DNA from: Petrotoga sp. UBA5851
Lineage (GTDB): Bacteria > Thermotogota > Thermotogae > Petrotogales > Petrotogaceae
Reading direction: 5' to 3'
Assembly: GCA_002431635.1 (NCBI GenBank)
Contig: DJGH01000070.1
Span: 1 to 50,634 of the forward strand
Length of the DNA stretch: 50,634 bases
This document shows positions 25,204 through 32,600 of this stretch, piece after piece. The translations under genes were made by a program, and so were the position numbers. The notes below the pieces were generated by a model. The model was not told the DNA's origin, made no database searches, and saw nothing but the letters and a program-made list of their open reading frames with translations. Positions within the stretch are counted from its first letter, which is position 1. Every line of letters starts with the position of its first letter.

Positions 25204-26078
25204 AAGGGATAATACTGGCAGGAGGTAGCGGAAGCAGACTTTATCCAATTACCAAATCAATAAGTAAGCAGCTTGTTCCGATATACGACAAACCTATGAT
25301 ATACTATCCGCTGTCAGTTCTTATGCTTTCAGAAATCCAGGAAGTGCTAGTCATTTCCAACCCGGAGTATATAGAGTTGTATAGACATCTTTTAGGAAAC
25401 GGAAGCAGTATAGGAATGAACATAGAGTATAAAGTGCAGGAACAACCCAGAGGGCTTGCAGATGCTTTCATAGTAGGCGAAAGGTTTATAAACGGCGAAA
25501 GTGTTTGTCTAATTCTTGGAGATAATATATTTTATGGTCAGGACTTTGTTCCAAGGTTAAAAAGAGCTTCCAGGATAACCGAAGGAGCCATGATCTTCGG
25601 ATACTATGTCAACAATCCAAAGGAGTTTGGGGTAGTGGAGTTTGACAATAACAAAAATGTATTATCGCTTGAAGAAAAACCTGAGAATCCCAAGTCCAAC
25701 TATGCTGTTCCGGGACTCTATTATTATGACAGCTCGGTAGTGCAGAAGGCAAAAAATCTTGGACCTTCCAAACGTGGAGAGCTTGAAATAACTGACCTGA
25801 ACAAAGAGTATCTTAAGGAAGGGAAACTGAGAGTGGAACTTCTGGGAAGAGGTTTTGCATGGCTGGATACAGGAACTTGTGACGGACTTGCCGATGCATC
25901 GGATTTTGTAAGGACTATGCAGAAAAGAACAGGTCTTTATGTATCCTGTATAGAAGAGATAGCTTATAGAAACAGGTGGATAAGCAAAGAACAAATAATT
26001 TCGATCGGTAAAGAACACGAAAAGACAGAGTATGGCAGATATCTTTTAAGCATCGCAAAAGATATCAGACTTGAATGA
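25200..26078 (+). CDS. rmlA: Glucose-1-phosphate thymidylyltransferase
   Basis: 292 residues, the normal length of RmlA/RfbA. It makes dTDP-glucose from dTTP and glucose-1-phosphate in the cytoplasm. The signature GIILAGGSGSRLYPITKSISKQLVPIYDKPMIYYP is at the N-terminus, and LILGDNIFYGQDF, VEFDNNKNVLSLEEKP and FAWLDTGTCDGLADASDFV follow at the expected places. Its ATG overlaps the aminotransferase stop (ATGA). It is the last plus-strand gene of the operon; only a weak A+T hairpin (26078-26094) follows. With rfbB at 5394 and the aminotransferase it completes a route to a dTDP-4-amino sugar. Confidence 0.95.
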   Translation: MKGIILAGGSGSRLYPITKSISKQLVPIYDKPMIYYPLSVLMLSEIQEVLVISNPEYIELYRHLLGNGSSIGMNIEYKVQEQPRGLADAFIVGERFINGESVCLILGDNIFYGQDFVPRLKRASRITEGAMIFGYYVNNPKEFGVVEFDNNKNVLSLEEKPENPKSNYAVPGLYYYDSSVVQKAKNLGPSKRGELEITDLNKEYLKEGKLRVELLGRGFAWLDTGTCDGLADASDFVRTMQKRTGLYVSCIEEIAYRNRWISKEQIISIGKEHEKTEYGRYLLSIAKDIRLE

Positions 26079-26090
26079 TAAAATCAAATT
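26075..26090 (+). repeat. Left copy of a direct repeat flanking the ATPase-RloB pair
   Basis: ATGATAAAATCAAATT, overlapping the rmlA stop codon. A copy differing by one inserted C lies at 28068-28084 beyond the other end of the defence pair, in the same orientation. The sequence is A+T-rich, so chance is not excluded. Confidence 0.4.
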
Positions 26091-26100
26091 TTATAATAAT

Positions 26101-26724
26101 TCAAAGTTCTCCGCAGTCTTTCAATATGTATTCTATGAATTCATGAATATGCAAATCAGGTTCTGGGTAAAAACACCAGTTATCAAGCTTTTTAATAATA
26201 TTTCCGGTTTTTGAACTGCGTATTTGTTTTGCGTTGGTAATAGCTTGCTTTACATTATCTAATTTTATTTGACTAAGTATCTTGTCTATTACTTTTTCAG
26301 ATTTTATGTCTTCGTATTTTTGGAGATTATACAATGTTCTTACGTGATTTATGTAGCAATTATTTTGACAGATGGAGGAGCTATAATAGATTTTATGAAG
26401 AATTAGCCAAAGATCAAAATTAAGATTGCTATATGCAAAAACTGGTTTATCTTTATTTTTTCCATTTATACTGCGGCAGGCATTAACTATTTTTGAAAAT
26501 CTTTCTGGTTGACCATCATGATCGAAAACAACGGCTTTATCGTATTTTATGTTCCTAATTTGACGGGTAATATCTTTTTTTATTGATCCAAATTTAAAAG
26601 TAATTGCTCTGATAGGATAGTTATAAAGAAGATGTGAAAGATGCTCGAAGTACTTTTCTTCCTGAGAACCTTCACATATGCATAAATACTGGCGTCTGAA
26701 AATTTCTTTACTGTCGTTTTTCAT
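26101..26724 (-). CDS. RloB-like TOPRIM-type protein, defence-associated
   Basis: About 207 residues from the ATG at 26724; ATGs at 26736 or 26781 would lengthen it but have poorer ribosome sites. RloB family hallmarks are present: CEGSQEEKYFEHL near the N-terminus (the TOPRIM-like Glu), VVFDHDGQPERF (DxD), and YSNLNFDLWLILHK (the SNxxFxxWxxLH motif). Such proteins are paired with an AAA ATPase in RloAB and AbiL-type abortive-infection systems, and the ATPase gene here overlaps its start by about 17 bases. The effector is presumably a nuclease that stays inactive until infection. Function is inferred from the family; no experimental link can be seen in the sequence. Confidence 0.8.
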   Translation of the reverse strand: MKNDSKEIFRRQYLCICEGSQEEKYFEHLSHLLYNYPIRAITFKFGSIKKDITRQIRNIKYDKAVVFDHDGQPERFSKIVNACRSINGKNKDKPVFAYSNLNFDLWLILHKIYYSSSICQNNCYINHVRTLYNLQKYEDIKSEKVIDKILSQIKLDNVKQAITNAKQIRSSKTGNIIKKLDNWCFYPEPDLHIHEFIEYILKDCGEL

Positions 26725-28030
26725 CAGTATCTTCATCTCCGTTAAAAACTTCTTCAAAATTGATATAAGGCAATCGTGCATACTTTCCTTTAAAGTAATT
26801 TATGAGGTAATTTTCGTCGTTTCGTATATTTTTCGATCCGACATCCGAAAGATTATACAGACAACTGCTGTAGTCGGTTTCACTTCTTTCTATGAATGTT
26901 ATCTGATCTCTTCTTAATAGCTGGTTGTCAAGGTATATCGGATTATGGGATGTAAATATTAACTGACCTCCTTTTTTATTTATATCCGGGTTATTGAAAG
27001 CAGAGATTATGCCTTTTATTATTTCAGAGTGCATAGAAGAGTCCAGTTCATCAATAATGCATACTCCTCCTTTTTCGAAGACTTTTCCTAGAATAGGCAG
27101 TATTTCGATCAATTTTATCGTTCCCCTAGATTCCATAAGTGAAGCTGGAATCAGATTTTTTCCGTAAAGAGAGTACATTTCAAGTTGAACAACGTCTTTT
27201 TCATCAGTATCTTCTTCTAGAACAAATCCTATCTTGTGCGGTCCAAAATCAGTTTTAACAATAGCCTTATCGATAATACGATTGGTTAAAAATACCCCTT
27301 TTTTATTTTTAATATTTTTTGGTATCTTTATAAATTGCTTTAAATCTACAGACAAAAAATCTTCCAAAACGATAAGTTTTTTTATAAAAAAATCAGTTAT
27401 TTTTTCGGATATATTTTTACTTACGGTATTTTTAAAACCGCTTGTAAGGAATAACTCCTCTTGATCAAGATTTTTGTTTATAAGATTTTTGATCTTAGTC
27501 AGATCGCTAGAGCTTGCATCTAAAAAAGTTTGGAGTTCTTTGGATGCTTCTATCACGACTTTATCAGTTCTGGTAAATACGTTTGCTAATGAACTTCCAT
27601 TATTCTTCAGATCAACCTTCAGATACTCTTTCTCAATCTTTCTACCTTTTTTTTGTAGGTAGCCGCAGAGTATTTCAATGCCATAGCGAAAGTACATGCC
27701 TTCGATTATAAAATCCATTTCAAGTTTTATGGGCTTCTTTTCGCCGTTTTGAAAAAATGGAAGAAGTTCTAGGTTACTTATAACAGGTCTACCGTGCAAG
27801 TTGTCTTTTATGGAGCCTCTGATTACCAGTTCACGCATAAAAAGTATTGCCATTATGAGATTGGTCTTTCCGCTTGCATTTGCTCCGTATACTACAGTGC
27901 AAGGCAGTATTCGCAGATTATTCTTGCGGATAAGGATATCGTTCATAGAAGTTTGTCTTGATGCAAGCATAGAAAACTCTGTTTCATTTTTAAAGGATCT
28001 GAAATTAGAAAATTTAAAGTTTATTAACAT
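26708..28030 (-). CDS. AAA ATPase of RloA/AbiL type (SMC/OLD-like), defence-associated
   Basis: 440 residues from the ATG at 28030, chosen because it follows AGGAGGGGAGAAT and begins MLINFKFSNFRSFKNE, the standard start of this family. Walker A is GANASGKT (about 49-56). The signature-like region ESRGTIKLIEILP, Walker B GVCIIDELDSSMHS (about 320-333) and the switch motif FTSHNPIYLD follow. The middle (about 100-250) is the family-specific insertion. Such ATPases sense infection and control the TOPRIM/RloB partner encoded directly downstream. The pair has its own promoter (28053-28081). It appears to be inserted between a polysaccharide operon and a sugar operon. A PARIS-like AriA/AriB system is a relative, but the RloB partner favours AbiL/RloAB. 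Confidence 0.82.
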   Translation of the reverse strand: MLINFKFSNFRSFKNETEFSMLASRQTSMNDILIRKNNLRILPCTVVYGANASGKTNLIMAILFMRELVIRGSIKDNLHGRPVISNLELLPFFQNGEKKPIKLEMDFIIEGMYFRYGIEILCGYLQKKGRKIEKEYLKVDLKNNGSSLANVFTRTDKVVIEASKELQTFLDASSSDLTKIKNLINKNLDQEELFLTSGFKNTVSKNISEKITDFFIKKLIVLEDFLSVDLKQFIKIPKNIKNKKGVFLTNRIIDKAIVKTDFGPHKIGFVLEEDTDEKDVVQLEMYSLYGKNLIPASLMESRGTIKLIEILPILGKVFEKGGVCIIDELDSSMHSEIIKGIISAFNNPDINKKGGQLIFTSHNPIYLDNQLLRRDQITFIERSETDYSSCLYNLSDVGSKNIRNDENYLINYFKGKYARLPYINFEEVFNGDEDTDEKRQ

Positions 28031-28052
28031 ATTCTCCCCTCCTAGTAGTTCA

Positions 28053-28081
28053 ATAATACCATTTTTTATGATAAAATCCAA
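28053..28081 (-). promoter_or_regulatory. Promoter candidate for the ATPase-RloB pair
   Basis: On the minus strand TTGGAT (28076-28081), 17 bases, TATTAT (28053-28058), about 20 bases before the ribosome binding site of the ATPase gene. Confidence 0.55.
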
Positions 28082-28084
28082 ATT
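28068..28084 (+). repeat. Right copy of the direct repeat flanking the ATPase-RloB pair
   Basis: ATGATAAAATCCAAATT, matching 26075-26090 with one extra C. It overlaps the -35 region of the pair's promoter. Confidence 0.4.
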
Positions 28085-28122
28085 CTTGAGAAAAAATCTC
28101 AACATAGTATTGTTTTACTAAA

Positions 28123-28157
28123 AAAATCTCACTATATAACACATATAGTGAGATTTT
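28123..28157 (-). terminator. Intrinsic terminator of the lacI-GH3-glycosyltransferase operon
   Basis: A 15-bp perfect inverted repeat (AAAATCTCACTATAT with ATATAGTGAGATTTT) and a 5-base loop are followed on the minus strand by a run of T. It starts 8 bases beyond the glycosyltransferase stop. Confidence 0.88.
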
Positions 28158-28164
28158 TAAGCTT

Positions 28165-29271
28165 TTAGTATGAAGTAATAAAATCAATATACTCTTTCTG
28201 TTTGATTTGTGTCCATACAAATTCATCCTGGAACTTGCGGATATTTTCCATAAGTGCGGGATAGTTCTTCTCGGCCTGATGTATGGCCAGTGCTGTCTGT
28301 TGGATGTCCGAGGTGTCTGCAACTACTCCGATTTGATATTTTTCTACAAGCATTGCCATTGAAACGAACTCTTTTTTTATTATAACCGGTGTTCCTGCTG
28401 CAACAGAGTCATAGAACTTGTGCGGAAGTGCGTACAAGTCATTTTTATAGTCTTTGCGGCCGGAAGTTTGGTATGCAACCAACGAAAAACGGCTTTGGTT
28501 TATTCTTTGCATCATTTCGCCGTATGGTTTATACTCTTCATAAAAAATATTCTCCATGTCCATTTTATACTTCATTCCAAGTATGGTAAAAGTATATCCT
28601 TCATCATGGAAAAAGGAAATGAGCTTTCTTTCCTGTTCCAGACTTCTTTTTACCCCTCCGACGTATAAGATATCCTTAATTTTTTTCTTTGGATCCGGAT
28701 CAAGTTTAACCGAAGCGTAGTTCGGAACGATAAGAGAGTCTTTTTCAACTTTTGTTCTATGCTCAATTTCTTCTTTTATTTCCTTTGAAACGTAAATAAC
28801 CTTATCGCTTAATTGTAGTTGCTTTTTTAGGGCTTTCCAGAGAATAAGCTGTTTTAAACGTGCTTTGAAACCTGTCATAAGGTTTAAAAAATTTTCCGGA
28901 TGAAGCTCGTGAATATCGTAGATTATCTTTTTATTCCTTTTTTTTGCCTTTGAAAAAGCCTTTGTAAGATATGAAATCACAAAGTAATTGAAGATAATAA
29001 CGTCATAATCCTCATGAAGTATCATGTCCATTATGATGTTATCAAATGCTTTCCTTCTTTTTAACTTGTACAGTGAGCTTACCCCGCTGCTCTTATCATA
29101 AAAAATAGGACAGTAAGTTATAGAGCCCTGGGTATATTTTTTTTCGTTTATATTATCGGTCCAGTATTGGTAAATTATCTTGTTTTCAGCTTTTTCAGCA
29201 AGACTGTTTACTGTTCTGAAGACTCTTTTGTCGGTTTTGGGGTGTTCGTATCCGACAATAAAAATATTCAT
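28165..29271 (-). CDS. GT4-like glycosyltransferase, paralogue of the gene at 19041
   Basis: 368 residues; ATG after AAAGGAGAAA. GT-B layout: YDVIIFNYFVISYLTKAFSKAKKRNKKIIYDIHELHPENF in the N-terminal half, DKVIYVSKEIKEEIE and VPNYASVKLDP at the hinge, and in the C-terminal half DILYVGGVKRS, YKPYGEMMQRINQSRFSLVAYQT, then NDLYALPHKFYDSVAAGTPVII. The last motif is shared with the protein at 19041. It is the third gene of the lacI-GH3 operon (18 bases after the GH3 stop), an odd place for a biosynthetic transferase. It may be a remnant of the polysaccharide cluster now transcribed with the sugar genes. Substrate unknown. Confidence 0.8.
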   Translation of the reverse strand: MNIFIVGYEHPKTDKRVFRTVNSLAEKAENKIIYQYWTDNINEKKYTQGSITYCPIFYDKSSGVSSLYKLKRRKAFDNIIMDMILHEDYDVIIFNYFVISYLTKAFSKAKKRNKKIIYDIHELHPENFLNLMTGFKARLKQLILWKALKKQLQLSDKVIYVSKEIKEEIEHRTKVEKDSLIVPNYASVKLDPDPKKKIKDILYVGGVKRSLEQERKLISFFHDEGYTFTILGMKYKMDMENIFYEEYKPYGEMMQRINQSRFSLVAYQTSGRKDYKNDLYALPHKFYDSVAAGTPVIIKKEFVSMAMLVEKYQIGVVADTSDIQQTALAIHQAEKNYPALMENIRKFQDEFVWTQIKQKEYIDFITSY

Positions 29272-29289
29272 ATTTTGGATTTTCTCCTT

Positions 29290-31365
29290 TTATACTAGTT
29301 CTATTATGGTTTTTATAAGATCTCTGCTGTTTCGACCGGCAAACAGTTCTATCAGGCCTCTTTCAATTACCGCTGAATACTGTGAATTTAAAACCGCAAA
29401 AGTTTCGGGTGGAAAGATAAAGGAAACAGTCTGGGTTTTACCGGGAAGTATAAGAAGCTTCTTAAAGGCTATAAGTTGTTTTACCGGTCTTGAAAACTCA
29501 GAAAGCGGATCATGCATATATATTTGGCAGATCTCATAAGCCTGAAGCTTTCCTGTATTTTTAATATCAACTGTCAGTGTAACTGATTCGCCGTCTTTTA
29601 GAACTTTTTTATCTGTCTGGAGGTTTGAGTACTCGAAAGTAGTGTAGCTTAGTCCGAATCCAAAAGGATAGAGCTCGGAATCGGCAACGTCAGTATAATG
29701 TCTGAAAGAAGGTCTTCCTGTATTTTTATGGTTATAGTACATAGGAATCTGTCCTGTCGACCTTGGAACTGTTACCGTAAGCTTTGCGCTTGGTGTAGCC
29801 ATACCCGTTATTATTTCACTGATTGCATTTCCAGACTCATCTCCCAGATGCCATGCCTGCAGTACCGCAGCCATATGTTCATTCTCCCATTCAAGGGCTA
29901 TGGGGCGTCCGCTCATTATCACAAGTATAATGTTCCTGTTGCATTCATAGATCTTTTTCAAAAGTTCTTTTTGAGATTGAGGCAGTTCTATAGATGATCT
30001 GTTGTGGTTCTCTCCGCTCATGTCGCTGCTTTCACCCATTATTGCTATTACAAGGTCGCTTTGGCGAGCGATGTTTTGCGCACGGACACAGGAGGCATGA
30101 TCTTCAGAGGTTATTTCACAGCCCTTTTCAAAAAGTATATCATACTCATGATTGTTTTGGAAAGCTTTAATGAAAGATACTACGTTTTCAGGATCGCCCT
30201 TGCACGGCCAGCATCCCAGAGGAGTACGGGTATCGTCGGCCAATGGTCCTATGACAGCAATTTTCTTTGGTTTTTGGTCTAAGGGTAAAATTCCGTTGTT
30301 TTTGAGAAGTACAATAGATTCTACAGCTGCTTGTCTGGCCGTCTGAACATACTCATTTTTTCGGAGTTCTTCTAAACAAATCGAAGGATCGGTTGTGAAA
30401 GATTCGAAAAGTCCAAGTTTCTGCTTGAGAGTAAGTACTCTTAAAACGGCCCGGTCAAGCTTTCTTTCTAGATCAGGCATTTGTGCGACTATGGATTCAA
30501 GGTTTTCAAGATAAACTCCGCTGTTCATATCAATATCCACACCAGCCGAAAAGGCTTTTAGGGCGGCATCTTTTCTGTCTGCAGCCACACCGTGGTTTAT
30601 ACACTCTTCTATGGACTCCCAATCACTCACTATAACGCCTTCAAAACCCAATTCTTGTCTCAGGAGCTGGTTTATAAGGAATGAGTTTACACTCACAGGA
30701 GTGCCGTTAAAATCATTAAAAGCTACCATAAGTGAGCTTGCCCCTTCTTTTATAGCGCTTATGAACGGAGGCAGGTATACTTCCCTCATGGTTCTTTCCG
30801 ACATATCGGTGGTATTGTAGTCTCTTCCGCCTTCGGCTGCTCCGTAAGAGATGAAGTGTTTTACGCAGGCACTTACTTTTGGAAGCTTTGGATGAGCATT
30901 TTTCTGTATGCCCCGTACCCGTGCTTTAGCTATTTCGGAGCCGAGAAAAGGATCTTCTCCTGCGCCTTCTGCTATCCTGCCCCACCTTGGATCACGGGCT
31001 ATATCTACCATTGGTGCAAAGATCATGGTTATTCCTTCGCTAGCGGCTTCATAAGAGGAGATCTCACATGTTTTTTCTATAAGCTGCATGTTCCAGCTGC
31101 AGCTCAGGGCAAGCGGAATAGGAAAGATGGTTTTGTATCCGTGTATAACATCATCACCTATTATAAGAGGGATAGGATTTTTGGACTGCATTATTTTTTG
31201 CTGAAGCAGGTTGATTTTTTCTGCGCCGCATATATTAAGGAAAGAACCTATTTCGCCGTTTTTAACGAGGTTATCCTGTTCTTCTTTTAACTTTCCGAAC
31301 TGGACGAGCTGTCCTATCTTTTCTTTAATGCTCATTGAACCTATGAGATTTTCAAGTTTTTGCAT
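29290..31365 (-). CDS. GH3 family beta-glucosidase, cytoplasmic
   Basis: 691 residues; ATG after AGGAGGT. Domains in order: GH3 N-terminal barrel (about 1-320) with GAGEDPFLGSE, VKHFISYGAAEGGRDYN and the nucleophile Asp248 in GVIVSDWES; GH3 C-terminal domain (about 350-560) with IVLLKNNGILPL and the acid/base-region motif AIMGESSDMSGENHNRS; and a fibronectin-III-like domain (about 600-690) after YPFGFGLSYTTFEYS. No signal peptide is present, so it hydrolyses imported oligosaccharides inside the cell. GH3 enzymes of this layout act on various beta-linked glucosides, including sophorose in Listeria innocua. The divergent GH94/GH144 operon makes a beta-glucan disaccharide the likely substrate. 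It follows lacI by one base. Confidence 0.92.
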   Translation of the reverse strand: MQKLENLIGSMSIKEKIGQLVQFGKLKEEQDNLVKNGEIGSFLNICGAEKINLLQQKIMQSKNPIPLIIGDDVIHGYKTIFPIPLALSCSWNMQLIEKTCEISSYEAASEGITMIFAPMVDIARDPRWGRIAEGAGEDPFLGSEIAKARVRGIQKNAHPKLPKVSACVKHFISYGAAEGGRDYNTTDMSERTMREVYLPPFISAIKEGASSLMVAFNDFNGTPVSVNSFLINQLLRQELGFEGVIVSDWESIEECINHGVAADRKDAALKAFSAGVDIDMNSGVYLENLESIVAQMPDLERKLDRAVLRVLTLKQKLGLFESFTTDPSICLEELRKNEYVQTARQAAVESIVLLKNNGILPLDQKPKKIAVIGPLADDTRTPLGCWPCKGDPENVVSFIKAFQNNHEYDILFEKGCEITSEDHASCVRAQNIARQSDLVIAIMGESSDMSGENHNRSSIELPQSQKELLKKIYECNRNIILVIMSGRPIALEWENEHMAAVLQAWHLGDESGNAISEIITGMATPSAKLTVTVPRSTGQIPMYYNHKNTGRPSFRHYTDVADSELYPFGFGLSYTTFEYSNLQTDKKVLKDGESVTLTVDIKNTGKLQAYEICQIYMHDPLSEFSRPVKQLIAFKKLLILPGKTQTVSFIFPPETFAVLNSQYSAVIERGLIELFAGRNSRDLIKTIIELV

Positions 31366-31366
31366 A

Positions 31367-32365
31367 CTACCTCCTGCATTTGTCAGTAGAGCCGCGTATC
31401 AAAAGTTTTACATCAAGCATAAGATTATTGTTAGCTGTCTTTTTTTCTATAACGTTTACCAGCAGGTGAGCGGAATATGATCCCAGCTCGTACATGGGTC
31501 TGTGAACAGTAGTCAGCTCCGGGGAGATATACTTCAGCTCTTTTATATCGTCGAATCCAACTAGCGATATATCCTGCGGAACCGAAAGCTTTTTTTCTGA
31601 AAAGGCTTTCAGGGCGCCTATAGCCATTTCATCATTGGAAGAAAAAAAAGCGGTTGGAAGAACAGGAGCTGTTTCGACAAACCGTTTAACAGATATATAG
31701 CCTGTATTTTCTGTGAAATCAGCATTTATGATCAGACTCTTGTCAAAATCAATATTGTTTTCCTTTAAGGCCTTTTTATATCCTTTAAGTCTGAGTAGGT
31801 TATCGTAGGAGCTTTCCGGACCGCTTATAAAGGCAATCCTTCGGTGACCCAGGTCTAAAAGATGCTTCATGGCCAGGTATGCTCCTTTTTCATTGTCTAT
31901 GAGTACGTTGGAGACATTCTCAGCATTGAACTTTCTGTCAAGAATGACTGTGGGCATTCCGCATGAGGCAATATCCCTTATATCCTCGTCTTTTATATGC
32001 GAGGTCATTATTATGACGCCTTTCACGATATCCTGCTTCAAAAAACTTACCGAGGTATTTCTCCCCACACCATTTTCGATAAATACAACAAGATCATAGC
32101 CTACAAGGGAGGCTGTGTCCTGTATTCCTTTTATGAGATTGTCATAAAACGGACCGAACATTTCATGAACAACGACAGCAATAAGGTTGTTGCTGGTTCT
32201 TTTGAGACCTTTTGCAAAGTTGTTCGGAACATAGTTCAGTTCTTTTGCTGCCGAAATAACTTTCTCACGGGTTGTTTCACTAACTTTTTCACTTGCATTA
32301 AGAGCGTACGAAACAGTTGATATGGACACTCCTGCGAGTTTTGCTACATCTTTTATGGTTGCCAA
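31367..32365 (-). CDS. LacI/GalR family transcription regulator
   Basis: 332 residues from a TTG at 32365, preceded by AAAGGAG with 7-base spacing. An in-frame ATG at 32383 lies at the predicted transcription start with no leader, so it is unlikely. The N-terminal helix-turn-helix and hinge (TIKDVAKLAGVSISTVSYALN...NYVPNNFAKGLKR) are followed by a periplasmic-binding-protein-like sensor domain (about 60-332) with IAVVVHEMFGPFYDNLIKG, HRRIAFISGPESSYDN and SLVGFDDIKELKYISPELTTV. It probably represses both its own operon and the divergent GH35-GH94 operon, where GAAACGTTTC sits just after the promoter. The inducer is presumably a glucan oligosaccharide. Confidence 0.93.
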   Translation of the reverse strand: MATIKDVAKLAGVSISTVSYALNASEKVSETTREKVISAAKELNYVPNNFAKGLKRTSNNLIAVVVHEMFGPFYDNLIKGIQDTASLVGYDLVVFIENGVGRNTSVSFLKQDIVKGVIIMTSHIKDEDIRDIASCGMPTVILDRKFNAENVSNVLIDNEKGAYLAMKHLLDLGHRRIAFISGPESSYDNLLRLKGYKKALKENNIDFDKSLIINADFTENTGYISVKRFVETAPVLPTAFFSSNDEMAIGALKAFSEKKLSVPQDISLVGFDDIKELKYISPELTTVHRPMYELGSYSAHLLVNVIEKKTANNNLMLDVKLLIRGSTDKCRR

Positions 32366-32387
32366 AGCGCTCACTCCTTTCATAGAA

Positions 32388-32417
32388 ATTATAGCATATT
32401 ATTTCGATTAATTTCAA
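32388..32417 (-). promoter_or_regulatory. Promoter of the lacI-GH3 operon
   Basis: On the minus strand TTGAAA (32412-32417), 18 bases, TATAAT (32388-32393). The spacer holds two direct GAAAT half-site-like motifs (GAAATTAATCGAAAT) that could be weak operator sites for autoregulation. Confidence 0.75.
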
Positions 32418-32463
32418 AAAGTCAGAGTATAACTTTTCGGACAGTAAGAGGTGGTTTTTGTGT

Positions 32464-32489
32464 AATAACTCCTTTAAAAAGGAGTTATT
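32464..32489. other. Perfect hairpin between two divergent promoters
   Basis: A 12-bp perfect inverted repeat (AATAACTCCTTT with AAAGGAGTTATT, 2-base centre) lies midway between the lacI and GH35 promoters. It is nested in a looser GTGGTT...AACCAC pair (32451-32514) and followed on the plus strand by seven T at 32503-32509. No gene is seen that it would terminate. Confidence 0.6.
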
Positions 32490-32525
32490 TGACTTTATTG
32501 CGTTTTTTTAACCACAAAGCGAACT

Positions 32526-32554
32526 TTGAAAACTTCACTTTTTTGTTATATAAT
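32526..32554 (+). promoter_or_regulatory. Promoter of the glucan-utilisation operon
   Basis: TTGAAA (32526-32531), exactly 17 bases, TATAAT (32549-32554). Transcription should start near 32561, about 40 bases before the GH35 gene. The candidate LacI operator at 32571-32580 lies just downstream. Confidence 0.8.
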
Positions 32555-32570
32555 TCGATTGAAAGAAATC

Positions 32571-32580
32571 GAAACGTTTC
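32571..32580. promoter_or_regulatory. LacI-family operator candidate
   Basis: GAAACGTTTC is a perfect 10-bp palindrome with a central CG, the classic LacI-family operator core, at about +10 to +20 of the GH35 operon promoter. An overlapping inverted repeat TTCGATT/AATCGAA (32554-32560, 32567-32573) may extend it. Binding there would block initiation or early elongation. Confidence 0.7.
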
Positions 32581-32600
32581 ATCAAAATTTCGAACATGAG

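Noticed and set aside
28086..28102. Small TTGAG/CTCAA hairpin beside the operon terminator, considered as a second terminator
   Set aside because: Only a 5-bp stem; the 15-bp hairpin at 28123-28157 already explains termination.
29180..31480. Plus-strand open frames across the GH3 gene, one of 144 codons
   Set aside because: They are antisense shadows of the GH3 coding sequence, with cysteine- and aromatic-rich composition unlike neighbouring proteins.
32526..32600. Extension of the GH35 gene to a TTG at 32526
   Set aside because: That codon lies in the -35 hexamer of a near-consensus promoter, so it would not be in the mRNA.
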